Part shown: piece by piece, positions 1 to 9,203 of the stretch
Numbering within the stretch: the first letter of the stretch is position 1
Layout: each line of letters starts with the position of its first letter
DNA from: Bacteroidetes bacterium OLB10
GTDB lineage: Bacteria; Bacteroidota; Bacteroidia; AKYH767-A; OLB10
Assembly (NCBI GenBank): GCA_001567275.1
Contig: LNBX01000042.1
Span: 1 to 60,575 of the forward strand
DNA: 60,575 nt
Direction of reading: 5' to 3'
Program-made: the position numbers and the translations under genes
The notes under the pieces: generated by a model
What the model was told of the DNA's origin: nothing
The model's input: the letters and a program-made list of their open reading frames with translations, nothing else
The model's database searches: none

Positions 1-3000
1 CGCACAGCGTATAGGGTGTTTCATACCACTTGCCAGGTGACTGAAGTGAGTAGCCCGCTTTTTCAAATGACAGATTCAGCGATGCATACTCGCATATTTG
101 TGTGCTGTCGTAAGGGCTTGGCGGATATCCTCCGCAGTTCCAGCCGTAATGAAGCCTCACTTCATAAGGCAGGGTGTCGGCAGGGCAGGCCTGCACTCTT
201 GCACACAAATCGCCTGTTATGGAAGTGCCTGTTGCCAGAGCCGATGTCAATCCGAAAATGTTGCCATCTGGATATATCACCTGTCCTGATTTTACAAAAT
301 GCCAGTCGTAAAGGTAGTTGGGGCTGCTGTCAATAAGTGCCAGAAAAACATTGTCGGCCTGTGTGAGTGCAGGCTGCGTGTTGCTTTGGTTTTCTATTTT
401 TATTCCGTGCCAGCACACCGTATCGCTGTTCAGCAGCACCAATGAGTTGGAGGTGCCGCTCAGTATCAAATCAGGATTTACGCCCAATGCCTGCATCTGT
501 CCGTTGCCTTTGCTGAAGTTTACCTGTGTGCAGGCTCCGCTCTGAAGGCAGGAGGGGGTTTGTATATTAAAACTTATCACACACGTGCTGTCTGTTGCCG
601 GTTTCACTAATGTGTCAATACAACTCTGCGGCAGGGGCATCAGTTGCAAGTCTATGCTGCGCATGTTGTACTGGTCGCCAAAAAACAACGAGTCTTTTCC
701 TGCCTGTGTTTGTGTTTGCTTAAAGCAATGCAATGGCGGCAGGTCTGCATCCGTAATCACTATCTTGTCCACCGTGTCGGCAAGGTGTATGCCCACCGTA
801 TCGCTAACCGAATATGCCGAAGTTCCTGATGGAAAATTGATGGTATTGCTCACCCATGCACTGCTTACATAATATCCTGTCGGAATGTTTACCTCAAAAT
901 GAACCGGCATCAGTTGTGGTGTTTTATATTCGTAAGGGAATGCATCATAAATATCTTTGCCGCCTGTAATGTTGCTGGTGGCTCTGAGCCTGAGTAGTTT
1001 TTTGCACCCTTCGGTATTTTGCGTAAAACTTCCGTTGCCCGTTTCGGTGCTTGCAAAATAATGAATCGCTCCTGTTGCTTCACAAAAAAATGCATATTGA
1101 TTCATAAAGTTTGTATCTGCCAATACATTGCTTAGGTCATTGGGGTTCACTGTCCATCCTGCACTGTCGAGTAATGCTACGGTGTTGGGTTGCTGTGGGA
1201 TGGTGTTACTTACCGCCTGATGTATATTTCCGCTCAGAAACATGCGGTTGGTTATTTGCGATGGTTTTACAAAAGCAGCTGCATCTGATGAAGCGCCTCC
1301 GCTGAAATTGCCGCACACACTGTAAAATACTCTCAGGCGATAATGCTGTGATGGCAAAAATCCCGTAAACGTATTGTTGGTGTAGCTGATCAGCGAGGCA
1401 AAGTCGTGCAGGTTGCCTGAATATGTGTTGGCTATGGAATCGTAATAGGATGTAAAAGCATATCGGTACTCATTTTCGGCAAGCGATGTGCCTATAAAAT
1501 ATTTTGAAATATCATTGATGCCTGCATTTATTTTTAAAATGGTTGTATAAGTTCCTCCTGCATCAAACAAATCGCAATCTATACAACTGCTGCCCGTTTG
1601 TGTGGTGTCATCAATATAAAATACCAAACTGTCGGGCACAAGATTCATGGTGTCCTGACCCATGGGAATAAACCGGCTTAACTGCAAAACGTTAAACCGC
1701 AAACCTAATTGCTGCAATTGTCCGTAATCGTATCCTCCTGTACTTTTATCGCCATCCACAAAATTGGATAATAAAAAATCTTCTGTTCTGTCGCCAAAGC
1801 TGCTGATGTTTCTGTTGAGGTAATTTCCATACTGCAAATACCATCCGCTGGTGTCGGTAATCTGTGTCAGCGGTTCATCTGCTCTTCCGTCATTATCGCT
1901 GTCCAGCAACCCCAGTGACGACTCTGCCCGCTGCATCCGGTAAGAGTGTGCTATTATGCCGGGACTTTTGCATCCGGGACATAGTACATAAATCTCTTTG
2001 CCGCGCTCTGAGAGTGGCAGCCATTGCACCGTGCCTTTGTTATGGATAATGTCGGGAGGCACAAGGTGTGTTGCAAATGCTGCGCCTGTATAGTTCAGCG
2101 CAAAACAGTTGCCCGGATTGGGAAGCAGATGAAACGTTGCCGAATATGGCGATGGCGATAAATCGCTGCCACAGCATGCCTGTATTTTGAATATAAATTT
2201 GCCGCTGTCCAACACGCTGCGCATACCACTGTCGGCAAGGTTGAAATAAAAATAATAGGACGTTCTTCTGCATACCGTATTCCCTATTGGGTTGGAGGTG
2301 TAATAATATTCCGGATTGAAAATAACCGTGTCGTTATTAGCATCTGTTTTAATGAAATACACATCCTGCCAGGGTCTGGTTATGCGTATGTTCGTGTCGC
2401 AAAATACCGTTGCACGCAACCAGCCGTAAAGCGTGTCGCACCGGCTTTGCACCGTGTCGCAGCCCAACAGCTGATAGATGTTTACTGCACTCTTGCGTAC
2501 CAGTCCTTTAAAATCCATACTGAATACTGCCGAATCGCCCATGCCGCTGTTGTCAACACTCAGGTTGCTCACCGATGGAAAATATTGCAACTTTAAATTG
2601 ATGTCGTCATAAGCAGTGCCTGTCATCTGACCGGATATGAATGTGCCGAACAACCCTGTTGCCGAAGGAAAATTTACGGCAGTACCACATATTTCTCCGG
2701 CTTTAAAATTACTGAAATACCACTGATTATAAATTTTAGGTTTGTTCAACAGCGCTGCATTATCTTCTTCGGAACAACGCATGGTAGTGAAACTGACAAA
2801 GATGGTGTCCTTCTCTCCAAAATTTTTTACTCTTACCTCTGCTTTGTACAAAGCTGCCGGAACAAGATCCTTACACAGCCATTGGCTTCGCATCGTTAAG
2901 TTGGTTGTCAGTGTGCATCCGTTTGTTATTCCTTTGCTGACCGATACCGATGAGCTATCTATCAGCATCAGATAATTTTTTAGTGCCGTATTTCCGCTCG

Positions 3001-4015
3001 TTCCCCATTCCATCAAATCAAAACTCAAACTGTCCATAGCACCTCTGCCTGTATTGAGGATCATATATTTCCAGTTTATTACATTGGCAGTGTCGTTAAA
3101 GCAACTAAACTCTCTGTCGGCTCGCACCGGGCTTATGCGTATGATATCGGCTACGGCACTGTCATTATTAAATACATGATAACTGTACTTATAGTTTTGC
3201 TGACACTGATTGCAGAATCCCGATGCCTGTGCGGCTGTGTAATTGCACGACCAGGTAAACCCGGCCGTATCGGCTACACAGGCTGTTATACATTTGCTTA
3301 CATATACTTTTTGTTTGATTACAAGTGTATCCAAATGGCCAAGGATGATGGTTCCCGAGGTTCCGTTATAAGCATATTGCGTTCCCTGCAATCCTTTGCT
3401 GTAAAAAATACTGATGGTACTATCCTGTTTGCAATATCCGGAGGTATCGGCCATAAAGTTGAATTTGATGTTTGCCGAGTCACCATTGTTTCTGTAATAA
3501 TAAATAAAATAATTGTCGGATAAATACGATGCCTGAAAATTGGTGGTGTTTTGCAATACTATATTGGGCTTTTTTATGTTTGTGGTTGTATATACATTAC
3601 TGCCTCCAGCTAAAAAGTCAGTGCCGTTATTGCTTGTAAAAGTCTGACTGAGATTTACCGAACTGCTGTCTGCAAAATGACAGTCTATGAGTACGTAGTA
3701 ACTGATTGTTGTTGATCCGGTATTGCTCACTTCTACTGTCAGCGAACTACCATCAGCAATTAGCGTTGCATTGGTTGCAATTACAAATTGAATGGCAATT
3801 CCATTGGTTGCCGGACAACTGCCTCCGGCTGTTACGTTCAGCGATGGAGTTATCACAAGTTGCGTCAATGCAGGTGCTCCACTAAAACTCAAGGTGTACT
3901 GGTTCTCTATACATGCTCCCACTTTAGATGGTGCTGTTACCGTTACATTTACCTGCGCTCTTAATACTCCCGCTGTTATCAGTAACAGACTTACGGTATG
4001 GTAAATCTTTCTCAT
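1..4015 (-). CDS. giant exported Cys/Asp/Ser-rich surface protein (3' end outside window)
   Basis: Reading the minus strand from the ATG at 4015, the frame stays open for 1338 codons to the window edge, so the C-terminus is missing. Residues 1-21 form a signal peptide (short basic start, Leu/Ile core, ending in RAQ). The rest is one long stretch of beta-rich sequence dense in Thr, Ser, Asn, Asp and Gly, with recurring Cys-Asp-Thr/Ser motifs and paired cysteines suggesting extracellular disulfides. A short Asp-rich motif, DSDNDGRADE, about halfway along looks like a calcium-binding loop. I recognise no catalytic domain. By analogy with Bacteroidota giants of this style, an unseen C-terminal type IX secretion domain and cell-surface location are likely; that is inference. 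It has no close upstream partner. The start is the first ATG after a long non-coding stretch and directly precedes the signal peptide. Confidence 0.85.
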   Translation of the reverse strand, partial: MRKIYHTVSLLLITAGVLRAQVNVTVTAPSKVGACIENQYTLSFSGAPALTQLVITPSLNVTAGGSCPATNGIAIQFVIATNATLIADGSSLTVEVSNTGSTTISYYVLIDCHFADSSSVNLSQTFTSNNGTDFLAGGSNVYTTTNIKKPNIVLQNTTNFQASYLSDNYFIYYYRNNGDSANIKFNFMADTSGYCKQDSTISIFYSKGLQGTQYAYNGTSGTIILGHLDTLVIKQKVYVSKCITACVADTAGFTWSCNYTAAQASGFCNQCQQNYKYSYHVFNNDSAVADIIRISPVRADREFSCFNDTANVINWKYMILNTGRGAMDSLSFDLMEWGTSGNTALKNYLMLIDSSSVSVSKGITNGCTLTTNLTMRSQWLCKDLVPAALYKAEVRVKNFGEKDTIFVSFTTMRCSEEDNAALLNKPKIYNQWYFSNFKAGEICGTAVNFPSATGLFGTFISGQMTGTAYDDINLKLQYFPSVSNLSVDNSGMGDSAVFSMDFKGLVRKSAVNIYQLLGCDTVQSRCDTLYGWLRATVFCDTNIRITRPWQDVYFIKTDANNDTVIFNPEYYYTSNPIGNTVCRRTSYYFYFNLADSGMRSVLDSGKFIFKIQACCGSDLSPSPYSATFHLLPNPGNCFALNYTGAAFATHLVPPDIIHNKGTVQWLPLSERGKEIYVLCPGCKSPGIIAHSYRMQRAESSLGLLDSDNDGRADEPLTQITDTSGWYLQYGNYLNRNISSFGDRTEDFLLSNFVDGDKSTGGYDYGQLQQLGLRFNVLQLSRFIPMGQDTMNLVPDSLVFYIDDTTQTGSSCIDCDLFDAGGTYTTILKINAGINDISKYFIGTSLAENEYRYAFTSYYDSIANTYSGNLHDFASLISYTNNTFTGFLPSQHYRLRVFYSVCGNFSGGASSDAAAFVKPSQITNRMFLSGNIHQAVSNTIPQQPNTVALLDSAGWTVNPNDLSNVLADTNFMNQYAFFCEATGAIHYFASTETGNGSFTQNTEGCKKLLRLRATSNITGGKDIYDAFPYEYKTPQLMPVHFEVNIPTGYYVSSAWVSNTINFPSGTSAYSVSDTVGIHLADTVDKIVITDADLPPLHCFKQTQTQAGKDSLFFGDQYNMRSIDLQLMPLPQSCIDTLVKPATDSTCVISFNIQTPSCLQSGACTQVNFSKGNGQMQALGVNPDLILSGTSNSLVLLNSDTVCWHGIKIENQSNTQPALTQADNVFLALIDSSPNYLYDWHFVKSGQVIYPDGNIFGLTSALATGTSITGDLCARVQACPADTLPYEVRLHYGWNCGGYPPSPYDSTQICEYASLNLSFEKAGYSLQSPGKWYETPYTLC

Positions 4016-4080
4016 GATTATTTGGGTTTTATGGGTGATACTAAATTATATATTTTTAATGTGATTTGCAGGTGGTGCTT

Positions 4081-4235
4081 AAAAAAAATCGCGGGCTGAT
4101 TCCCGTGCTTGCACCAGAAGCCCGACCAAGGGCTGTAGAACAAAGCAAAAGGAACGCCCGCGATTTACGCAGGCGTTTCAACCTTTTACTTCCCTGTCCT
4201 ACTTTAATAATTGGTCGTATTTCTGGTGCAGGATT
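4081..4235 (-). ncRNA. candidate structured small RNA: 44-bp imperfect hairpin plus terminator-like U-tract
   Basis: Plus-strand bases 4110-4230 fold as one long imperfect hairpin. Pairs are 4110-4119 with 4221-4230, 4123-4129 with 4211-4217, 4136-4142 with 4195-4201 (one G-U), 4143-4152 with 4182-4191 (one G-U), and 4153-4162 with 4168-4177 (one G-U), with a 5-nt loop at 4163-4167. An asymmetric internal loop (4130-4135 against 4202-4210) sits in the middle. On the minus strand the hairpin is followed by a small CGGG/CCCG stem and eight U residues (4081-4088), which gives the orientation. Bases 4086-4096 are also perfectly complementary to 4156-4166 (11 bp), so the 3' tail could pair with the apical arm as a pseudoknot or alternative fold. 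A long hairpin with a central bubble resembles 6S RNA in outline. I cannot assign a family. It could also be a leader of the downstream giant gene. Confidence 0.5.
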
Positions 4236-4604
4236 TTAAAGCGAAACGCTATTTATCTTTTTTTATATTACACTGTCTTTTATTTAAAATTATAATTCAA
4301 CATAAGTTTTAACTGTGTCAAAATTCTACAGGGTAAAAATAAATGACTTTTTCTAACAATCAAATAATTTTCAAAGATTTCTGTTTTTATTACAACAATG
4401 AGTATTTATATCTATGACTGTTACTATAAAATTAAAGCAACATTTAGAAATAATTAAAGTATTTGTACAGAAGATATTAGCTTTTCCTATAAAAATTCAA
4501 ACCCAACGAATTATAAAAATTAAAAAGTCATTACTTATTTAATTGTAGCACACAACTACAGTTTTTCAACATTAACTCTCTACTTAGTTAATTTAGAGTC
4601 ATAT
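4236..4604. other. AT-rich intergenic stretch, no gene seen
   Basis: Very AT-rich DNA between the hairpin RNA and the end of the MazG-like gene. No open frame with coding character and no clear repeat. A short palindrome (AGCG AAA CGCT, 4240-4250) lies just upstream of the putative RNA. The stretch presumably carries the promoter for the RNA or giant gene and the end of the long minus-strand operon, but no consensus -7 box was found. Confidence 0.5.
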
Positions 4605-4931
4605 TCACATCAACTTATCATTTGAGCGATGTCGCTCAACATCCCGTTTGGTTTTTTTCTCCAAATTTTTTGTCATCGCCTGAGTGAGATCTACACCGGT
4701 TTGGTTGGCAATACATATTAACACGAAGAGCACATCAGCCATTTCATCAGCCAGATTACTTTCAGATTCCTTATCTTTAAATGACTGTTCACCATATTTG
4801 CGGGCAATAATTCTTGCAAGCTCACCCACTTCCTCTGTAAGCAATGCCATATTGGTTAATTCATTAAAGTATCTTACACCATACTTTTTTATCCAGGTGT
4901 CAACCGTTTTTTGTGCTTCAGCAATTGTCAT
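4605..4931 (-). CDS. MazG-like nucleotide pyrophosphohydrolase
   Basis: A 108-residue all-helical protein with the MazG/dUTPase-superfamily signature: EEVGEL near residue 34 and DEMADVLF near residue 64, which supply the acidic Mg-binding residues. Short single-domain members hydrolyse non-canonical nucleoside triphosphates to monophosphate and pyrophosphate in the cytoplasm; the exact substrate cannot be read from sequence. It is the last gene of a tightly packed minus-strand train, 4 bp after dtd, which fits a house-cleaning group (dtd removes D-amino acids from tRNA, this removes aberrant nucleotides). Confidence 0.85.
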   Translation of the reverse strand: MTIAEAQKTVDTWIKKYGVRYFNELTNMALLTEEVGELARIIARKYGEQSFKDKESESNLADEMADVLFVLICIANQTGVDLTQAMTKNLEKKTKRDVERHRSNDKLM

Positions 4932-4935
4932 TGAA

Positions 4936-5382
4936 TTATTTTTTCGAATCCATAATTATTGTTACAGGGCCATCGTTTGTAAGACTAATTTTCATATCGG
5001 CACCAAACACTCCCGTACTTACAGGTATTGAACTGCTTAATTTTACCTTCTGAACAAAATATTCGTAGAGTGGAATAGCCTGCTCAGGTCTTGCAGCATG
5101 AATGAACGATGGTCTGTTGCCTTTTGCAGCATCACCATAAAGTGTAAACTGCGAAACGATAAGTATTTCACCATTGATATCAGAAACCGAAAGATTCATT
5201 TGTCCGTTTTCATCACTGAAAATCCGCAGTGCAGGAATTTTCTTTGCTAATTTATCTGCATCCTCTTCTGTATCTTCCGTTGATATTCCGAGCAGAATGA
5301 GCAATCCTTTTCCAATAGCCGCATGTTGTTTTTCATCTATCTTAATCTCTGCCTGAGAAACACGTTGTATTACCAGTCTCAT
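4936..5382 (-). CDS. dtd: D-aminoacyl-tRNA deacylase
   Basis: 148 residues, the usual DTD length. It starts with the family N-terminus MRLVIQRVSQAEI, carries the SQFTLYGD segment (about residues 76-83) and ends with the C-terminal GPVTI motif, the cross-subunit Gly-Pro motif of DTD. The enzyme hydrolyses D-aminoacyl-tRNA, and glycyl-tRNA(Ala), to free tRNA. It lies 3 bp after rsgA and 4 bp before the MazG-like gene in the same transcript. Confidence 0.95.
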   Translation of the reverse strand: MRLVIQRVSQAEIKIDEKQHAAIGKGLLILLGISTEDTEEDADKLAKKIPALRIFSDENGQMNLSVSDINGEILIVSQFTLYGDAAKGNRPSFIHAARPEQAIPLYEYFVQKVKLSSSIPVSTGVFGADMKISLTNDGPVTIIMDSKK

Positions 5383-5385
5383 TTT

Positions 5386-6294
5386 TTAGCGATAAATATC
5401 TTCGTTGTTAAGAATACTCAAATAATTATGATAACGTGACGGGCTAACCTCTCCCCTTTCTAGTGCTTCGAGCACGGCACACCCTTCTTCGTTGACATGA
5501 ATACAGTTGTTGAAACGGCATTGAGGAAGCAGTTTAAAAAACTCAGGAAAATAATGCGTGACTTCCTGCTGATTGAAATCCACAATACCAAACTCTCTGA
5601 TGCCGGGTGTGTCAATTATAAATCCTCCAAAAGGTAATTCCGTCATTTCCGCAAAGGTGGTTGTATGTTTTCCTGTGAGATGTTGCTCAGATATGGGTGC
5701 TGTCCTTAAATTTAAACCCGGAACAAGTGCATTGATGAGAGAGGTTTTGCCAACACCTGAGTGACCGGAAAATAAGTTGACCTTTCCTGCAAGCTTTGTT
5801 TTGAGAGTATGCAAGGAGTTTTCGTTGAGAGATGATACCAAATAAGTGGGGTACCCGATTTTGTTATACAACTGAGTAAGCTCATTTACATAATGATTTA
5901 ATTCATCATCATACAAATCGGATTTGGTAAATACAATTGATGCAGGAATGGAATAGGCTTCGGCAGTGGCAAGAAAGCGATCAATAAAACCCGTTGAAGT
6001 ACGTGGCAGTACCGGTGTGGCTATGAGATATGCATGGTCAATGTTTGCAGCAAGAATCTGCACCTGCTTGCTTAACTTTTTCGATTTGCGGATGATGTAA
6101 TTTCTTCGTGGCAACAGCCGAACAATAAAACCATTTTCAAATTCAACCTCATCGCCTACTGCAACAGGATTTGTTGCGTCAATATCTTTGATTCTGAAAT
6201 TTCCTTTTACGCGGCACTGCAATACATCCTTACCTGACATTACTGTGATAATACTTCCGGTGGTTTTAATTACAATTCCCTGCTGAGCTTTCAT
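5386..6294 (-). CDS. rsgA: ribosome small-subunit maturation GTPase RsgA
   Basis: 302 residues with the circularly permuted GTPase order of RsgA: an N-terminal OB fold (residues 1-70), the TKSD-type G4 motif (VFTKSDL) ahead of the P-loop GHSGVGKTSL, a DTPG switch II (IIDTPGIREFG), and a C-terminal zinc knuckle with Cys/His ligands (CRFNNCIHVNEEGCAV). It acts in late 30S maturation. It sits 7 bp downstream of the HAD phosphatase and 3 bp upstream of dtd in one operon. Confidence 0.95.
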   Translation of the reverse strand: MKAQQGIVIKTTGSIITVMSGKDVLQCRVKGNFRIKDIDATNPVAVGDEVEFENGFIVRLLPRRNYIIRKSKKLSKQVQILAANIDHAYLIATPVLPRTSTGFIDRFLATAEAYSIPASIVFTKSDLYDDELNHYVNELTQLYNKIGYPTYLVSSLNENSLHTLKTKLAGKVNLFSGHSGVGKTSLINALVPGLNLRTAPISEQHLTGKHTTTFAEMTELPFGGFIIDTPGIREFGIVDFNQQEVTHYFPEFFKLLPQCRFNNCIHVNEEGCAVLEALERGEVSPSRYHNYLSILNNEDIYR

Positions 6295-6301
6295 GCTGCG
6301 C

Positions 6302-7007
6302 TTACAATATCTCTATGAGTTTATGCAGACTGTCTGTTTCAAATGTAACCGGCAAATCATGAATCACATTTGATGAATTCAGATAAACACAATCCATGCC
6401 TGCGGCAATAGCTCCTGCCATATCAGTTTCAGCATTATCGCCAATCATCAGACAATTTTCTATAGGTGCATTCAACACCTCGGCAGTATGCAAAAATATT
6501 CTCGGGTCAGGTTTGTGATATCCTACCTCTTCTGAAATGACAACGTGCGAAAAGAAATGTGCAATGTCGGATGATTTTAATTTGGTGTGTTGTGCTTCGG
6601 CAAAACCATTGGTAACAATAGCCAGTTCGTAACGTCCCTGCACGTGGTTGAGCAATTCAACAGCATGCGGAAGCAAATGTTTCTTGCTTGGTGTGCGGTT
6701 TACAAAAAATTCAGCTAACTGTTCTACTAATTGCTTGTCATTAATATTAAAATGTTTCAGTGTAAGTTCGAACCTGCCGGTGCGCAGATAGGATTTCTTG
6801 ATTTTTCCCAATGCATAATCGGTCCACATGCGGTTGTTGATTGTGGTGTATTTATCCACAAACTCACGATAGTCAGCAATTCCATATTGCTGTAAATTAT
6901 TTTCCCTGTATAATTCTACGAGTGCTATGCCGGCATTTTTATCCGTATCCCAAAGGGTATGATCCAGATCGAACAATAAATGCGTGTAATGTTTTTTTTG
7001 TTTTCAT
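6302..7007 (-). CDS. YjjG-like HAD nucleotidase, frameshifted in an A8 tract near its start
   Basis: The body encodes a HAD phosphatase of the YjjG type: FDLDHTLWD (motif I), a TNGF Thr (motif II), and HKPDPRIF followed by IGDNAETD (motifs III/IV). It should dephosphorylate nucleoside monophosphates, including non-canonical pyrimidines. In the body's frame there is no ATG start, only a TTG inside motif I and then a stop. The ATG at 7007 overlaps the stop of the upstream gene as ATGA, but an eight-A run (plus 6992-6999) puts it out of frame by one base. With one A fewer it reads MKTKKHYTHLLFDLDHTLW, a normal start for the family, and gives 234 residues. Either a homopolymer error or slippage-controlled expression. 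Confidence 0.85.
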
Positions 7008-7588
7008 GGTTCAAGCATTTTCTGCTGAAGTGCTTTGATAGAATAAGCGTGATACAATTCGAATGATGATACCATCAGTACAGACCAGAATGAAATACTT
7101 ACAAACATAAACAGAAATACTTTCTTTCTGTTACTCACTAATCGTGATGCAATAATGGTGCCGATAGGAATGGATAAAATTACAGGTGTGATAAAAGCTA
7201 TGCCAAACAATCCGTACTTGCGCCACAGCGTAATAATTCTCCTGTTGCGCTTGGTAAAAATTTTAGGTTTGTTTTCTTTCTTACTCTCCACATACGTGTA
7301 GTTGACTTTAATTTTTTGGTCTGTATCAATGGTAGGATTTGAAAAGGGTTTATTTTTCTTTCCAACGGTTTTGGAAATATTATTTTTGATAAACGTCCAT
7401 AATTTAGCTACCTGATCGCTGAAGAAACTAAAGACAAACACTCCGAGCATACCTCCTATCACCGGATAAATCACTGCTTCAAAAAAAGTAAAATCGAAAT
7501 TATCATCATAGTAAGCAAATGCAGGTCCAACAACAAATTTAACGCTGCTGATTAAAATAACCATCAATATTTTTAGCGGCTCACTCAT
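7004..7588 (-). CDS. unknown multi-span membrane protein
   Basis: 194 residues. About four hydrophobic segments are visible: residues 5-26, 35-55, 125-150 and 158-178, split by a long basic cytoplasmic-looking loop (residues 60-122, rich in Lys and Asn). No enzyme motif is recognised. The stop overlaps the start of the HAD phosphatase by ATGA, implying translational coupling. It follows upp by 49 bp. Function unknown. Confidence 0.7.
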   Translation of the reverse strand: MSEPLKILMVILISSVKFVVGPAFAYYDDNFDFTFFEAVIYPVIGGMLGVFVFSFFSDQVAKLWTFIKNNISKTVGKKNKPFSNPTIDTDQKIKVNYTYVESKKENKPKIFTKRNRRIITLWRKYGLFGIAFITPVILSIPIGTIIASRLVSNRKKVFLFMFVSISFWSVLMVSSFELYHAYSIKALQQKMLEP

Positions 7589-7637
7589 GACAGGTTTATA
7601 GTCTGTTCCGAAAAATAATGATTTTTTTCGTCAGGTG

Positions 7638-8285
7638 CTATTTTTTTTCTCCGTAGGCCAGGTCGCCTGCATCACCCAGACCGGGAACAATGTATGACTG
7701 TGCGGTCAGCTCTTCATCAATGGCACCCACCCAAATGGTCATATCATCAGAGACGTTTGCTTTGACATATTCAATTCCCTGACGGCTTGCCAAAGCAGCT
7801 ACGATGTGTGTATAAGCAGGAACACCCAGTTCCAGTAACGCTTTATACGTTTCAACCAGCGATTGTCCGGTGGCCAGCATCGGGTCGCAAAGAATTAAAA
7901 TGCGTCCGGCAATAGGCGGTGCAGACACATACTGCAAATGAATGTCGAAAGTAGAATCCTTATGATGTCTTCTGTATGCAGATATAAATGCATTGTCGGC
8001 CTGGTCAAAATAATTGAGTAAACCCTGATGTAACGGCAGTCCTGCTCTGAGAATAGTTCCTAAAACCGGCTGGCTTTGCATGAGAGGAACCGTAGCCACA
8101 CCAAGAGGTGTTGTAACGTCCGTATTTTCATAGTTAAATGTTTTGCTGATTTCATAAGCAGCAATTTCGCCAAGACGTTCGAGATTACGTCTGAAACGCA
8201 TTCTGTCATTTTGAATTTCAACATCACGCAACTCAGCAACAAACTGATTGACTAAAGAATTATTCGGACTGATAAGGTTTACCAT
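7638..8285 (-). CDS. upp: uracil phosphoribosyltransferase
   Basis: 215 residues, the normal UPRTase length. It shows the PRPP-binding motif DPMLATGQS (about residues 133-141) and the C-terminal uracil-binding loop VGAIDEELT...YIVPGLGDAGDLAYG. It converts uracil and PRPP to UMP in pyrimidine salvage. It lies 2 bp downstream of the FemAB-like gene. Confidence 0.95.
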   Translation of the reverse strand: MVNLISPNNSLVNQFVAELRDVEIQNDRMRFRRNLERLGEIAAYEISKTFNYENTDVTTPLGVATVPLMQSQPVLGTILRAGLPLHQGLLNYFDQADNAFISAYRRHHKDSTFDIHLQYVSAPPIAGRILILCDPMLATGQSLVETYKALLELGVPAYTHIVAALASRQGIEYVKANVSDDMTIWVGAIDEELTAQSYIVPGLGDAGDLAYGEKK

Positions 8286-8287
8286 AA

Positions 8288-9203
8288 TTATTTTTTAAGC
8301 AGCCTTAATGGATAGGAAAGTGTGTTTTTTTTCAGGTGTAAATATACGAGTTCAATTGAACCAAAACTACTGTAAAATCGCGCAAGACCCGGATGATTTG
8401 AGCCTTCAAAATCAAATATTATTGGCTTGTTGCTAAAAGTTTCGATTACTGAATCTATCAGAAACGACATTGCACCTTTGGATTTTCCTTCGGTACTGTT
8501 GCCTGAGAAAATAAAGATGATACGATTTGCGGTTTTAATAAACATTGCTCCGCAATACAATTGTTTGCCATCGGTAACACCTTTTACAAAACACATTTGT
8601 TTTTGCTCAAGCACATCAAATAATTTTTCAAGCAGCTTGTAGTGCTTTTCTTTCATGGTGTCAAGGCCGGCACCTTTGTCGTGTTTAAAAAAATCAATGA
8701 CCTGCCTGATGGTAATATTATCTGTTACAAACAAACCACTTTTTTCTGCTTTGGCAATATTTCTCTTCTGATTGTCGGAATAAAATTTTTTTAATCTCAG
8801 CGTATGGTTTGTCAAGCTGAAGTTCGAAATTTTTTCCTTTGCTTACCTGAAATCCTGATTCGCTGACCGTATTTGCAAAATTGAGGTTAATCTCAATCAA
8901 CTTATAAAAATCAGGAATTGCATTCAGAAATAAAATGACGTCTTCAGTAGAAATTTTATGTTTTGAAAACAAACCTAACTGTTGAGCAAAATAGGGCTGA
9001 TACAAATATTTTATTCCAAACTTAGTATTTGCAGTGAGGGGAAATACATACTGATAATCGTCACCCACCAATGCATTCCAGTTGGGACACACACAATCCA
9101 GATACCATGAATAAGCATACGGCAATGAGTTGTGTGATGAAGCAATTACTTCATCCCATTTTTGTTTATCAATTTCATTATGCCTCAGAAATACAATATT
9201 CAT
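8288..9203 (-). CDS. FemAB/GNAT-fold acyltransferase-like protein, split by one extra A
   Basis: Two out-of-phase frames make one protein. The first (start 9203) gives the N-terminal GNAT-like half, MNIVFLRHNEIDK to about DKPYAEIKK. The second continues FYSDNQKRNIAKAEKSGL to the stop at 8288. The switch is a seven-A run on the coding strand (plus 8786-8792); removing one base gives an uninterrupted 304-residue protein. The RNIAKA..GL region resembles the core of FemAB-type and related GNAT proteins that transfer amino acids or acyl groups in the cell envelope. The substrate is unknown. It abuts the deacetylase-like gene with no gap, so both probably work on an envelope glycan or lipid. Confidence 0.8.

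Noticed and set aside
4081..4140. Cobalamin riboswitch
   Set aside because: A GGTGCAA-like core is suggestive, but the B12 box and the rest of the conserved core are missing.
8288..8815. Separate GNAT-like gene
   Set aside because: Its first residues duplicate out-of-frame sequence of the preceding half; joining at the A7 run gives one complete protein.
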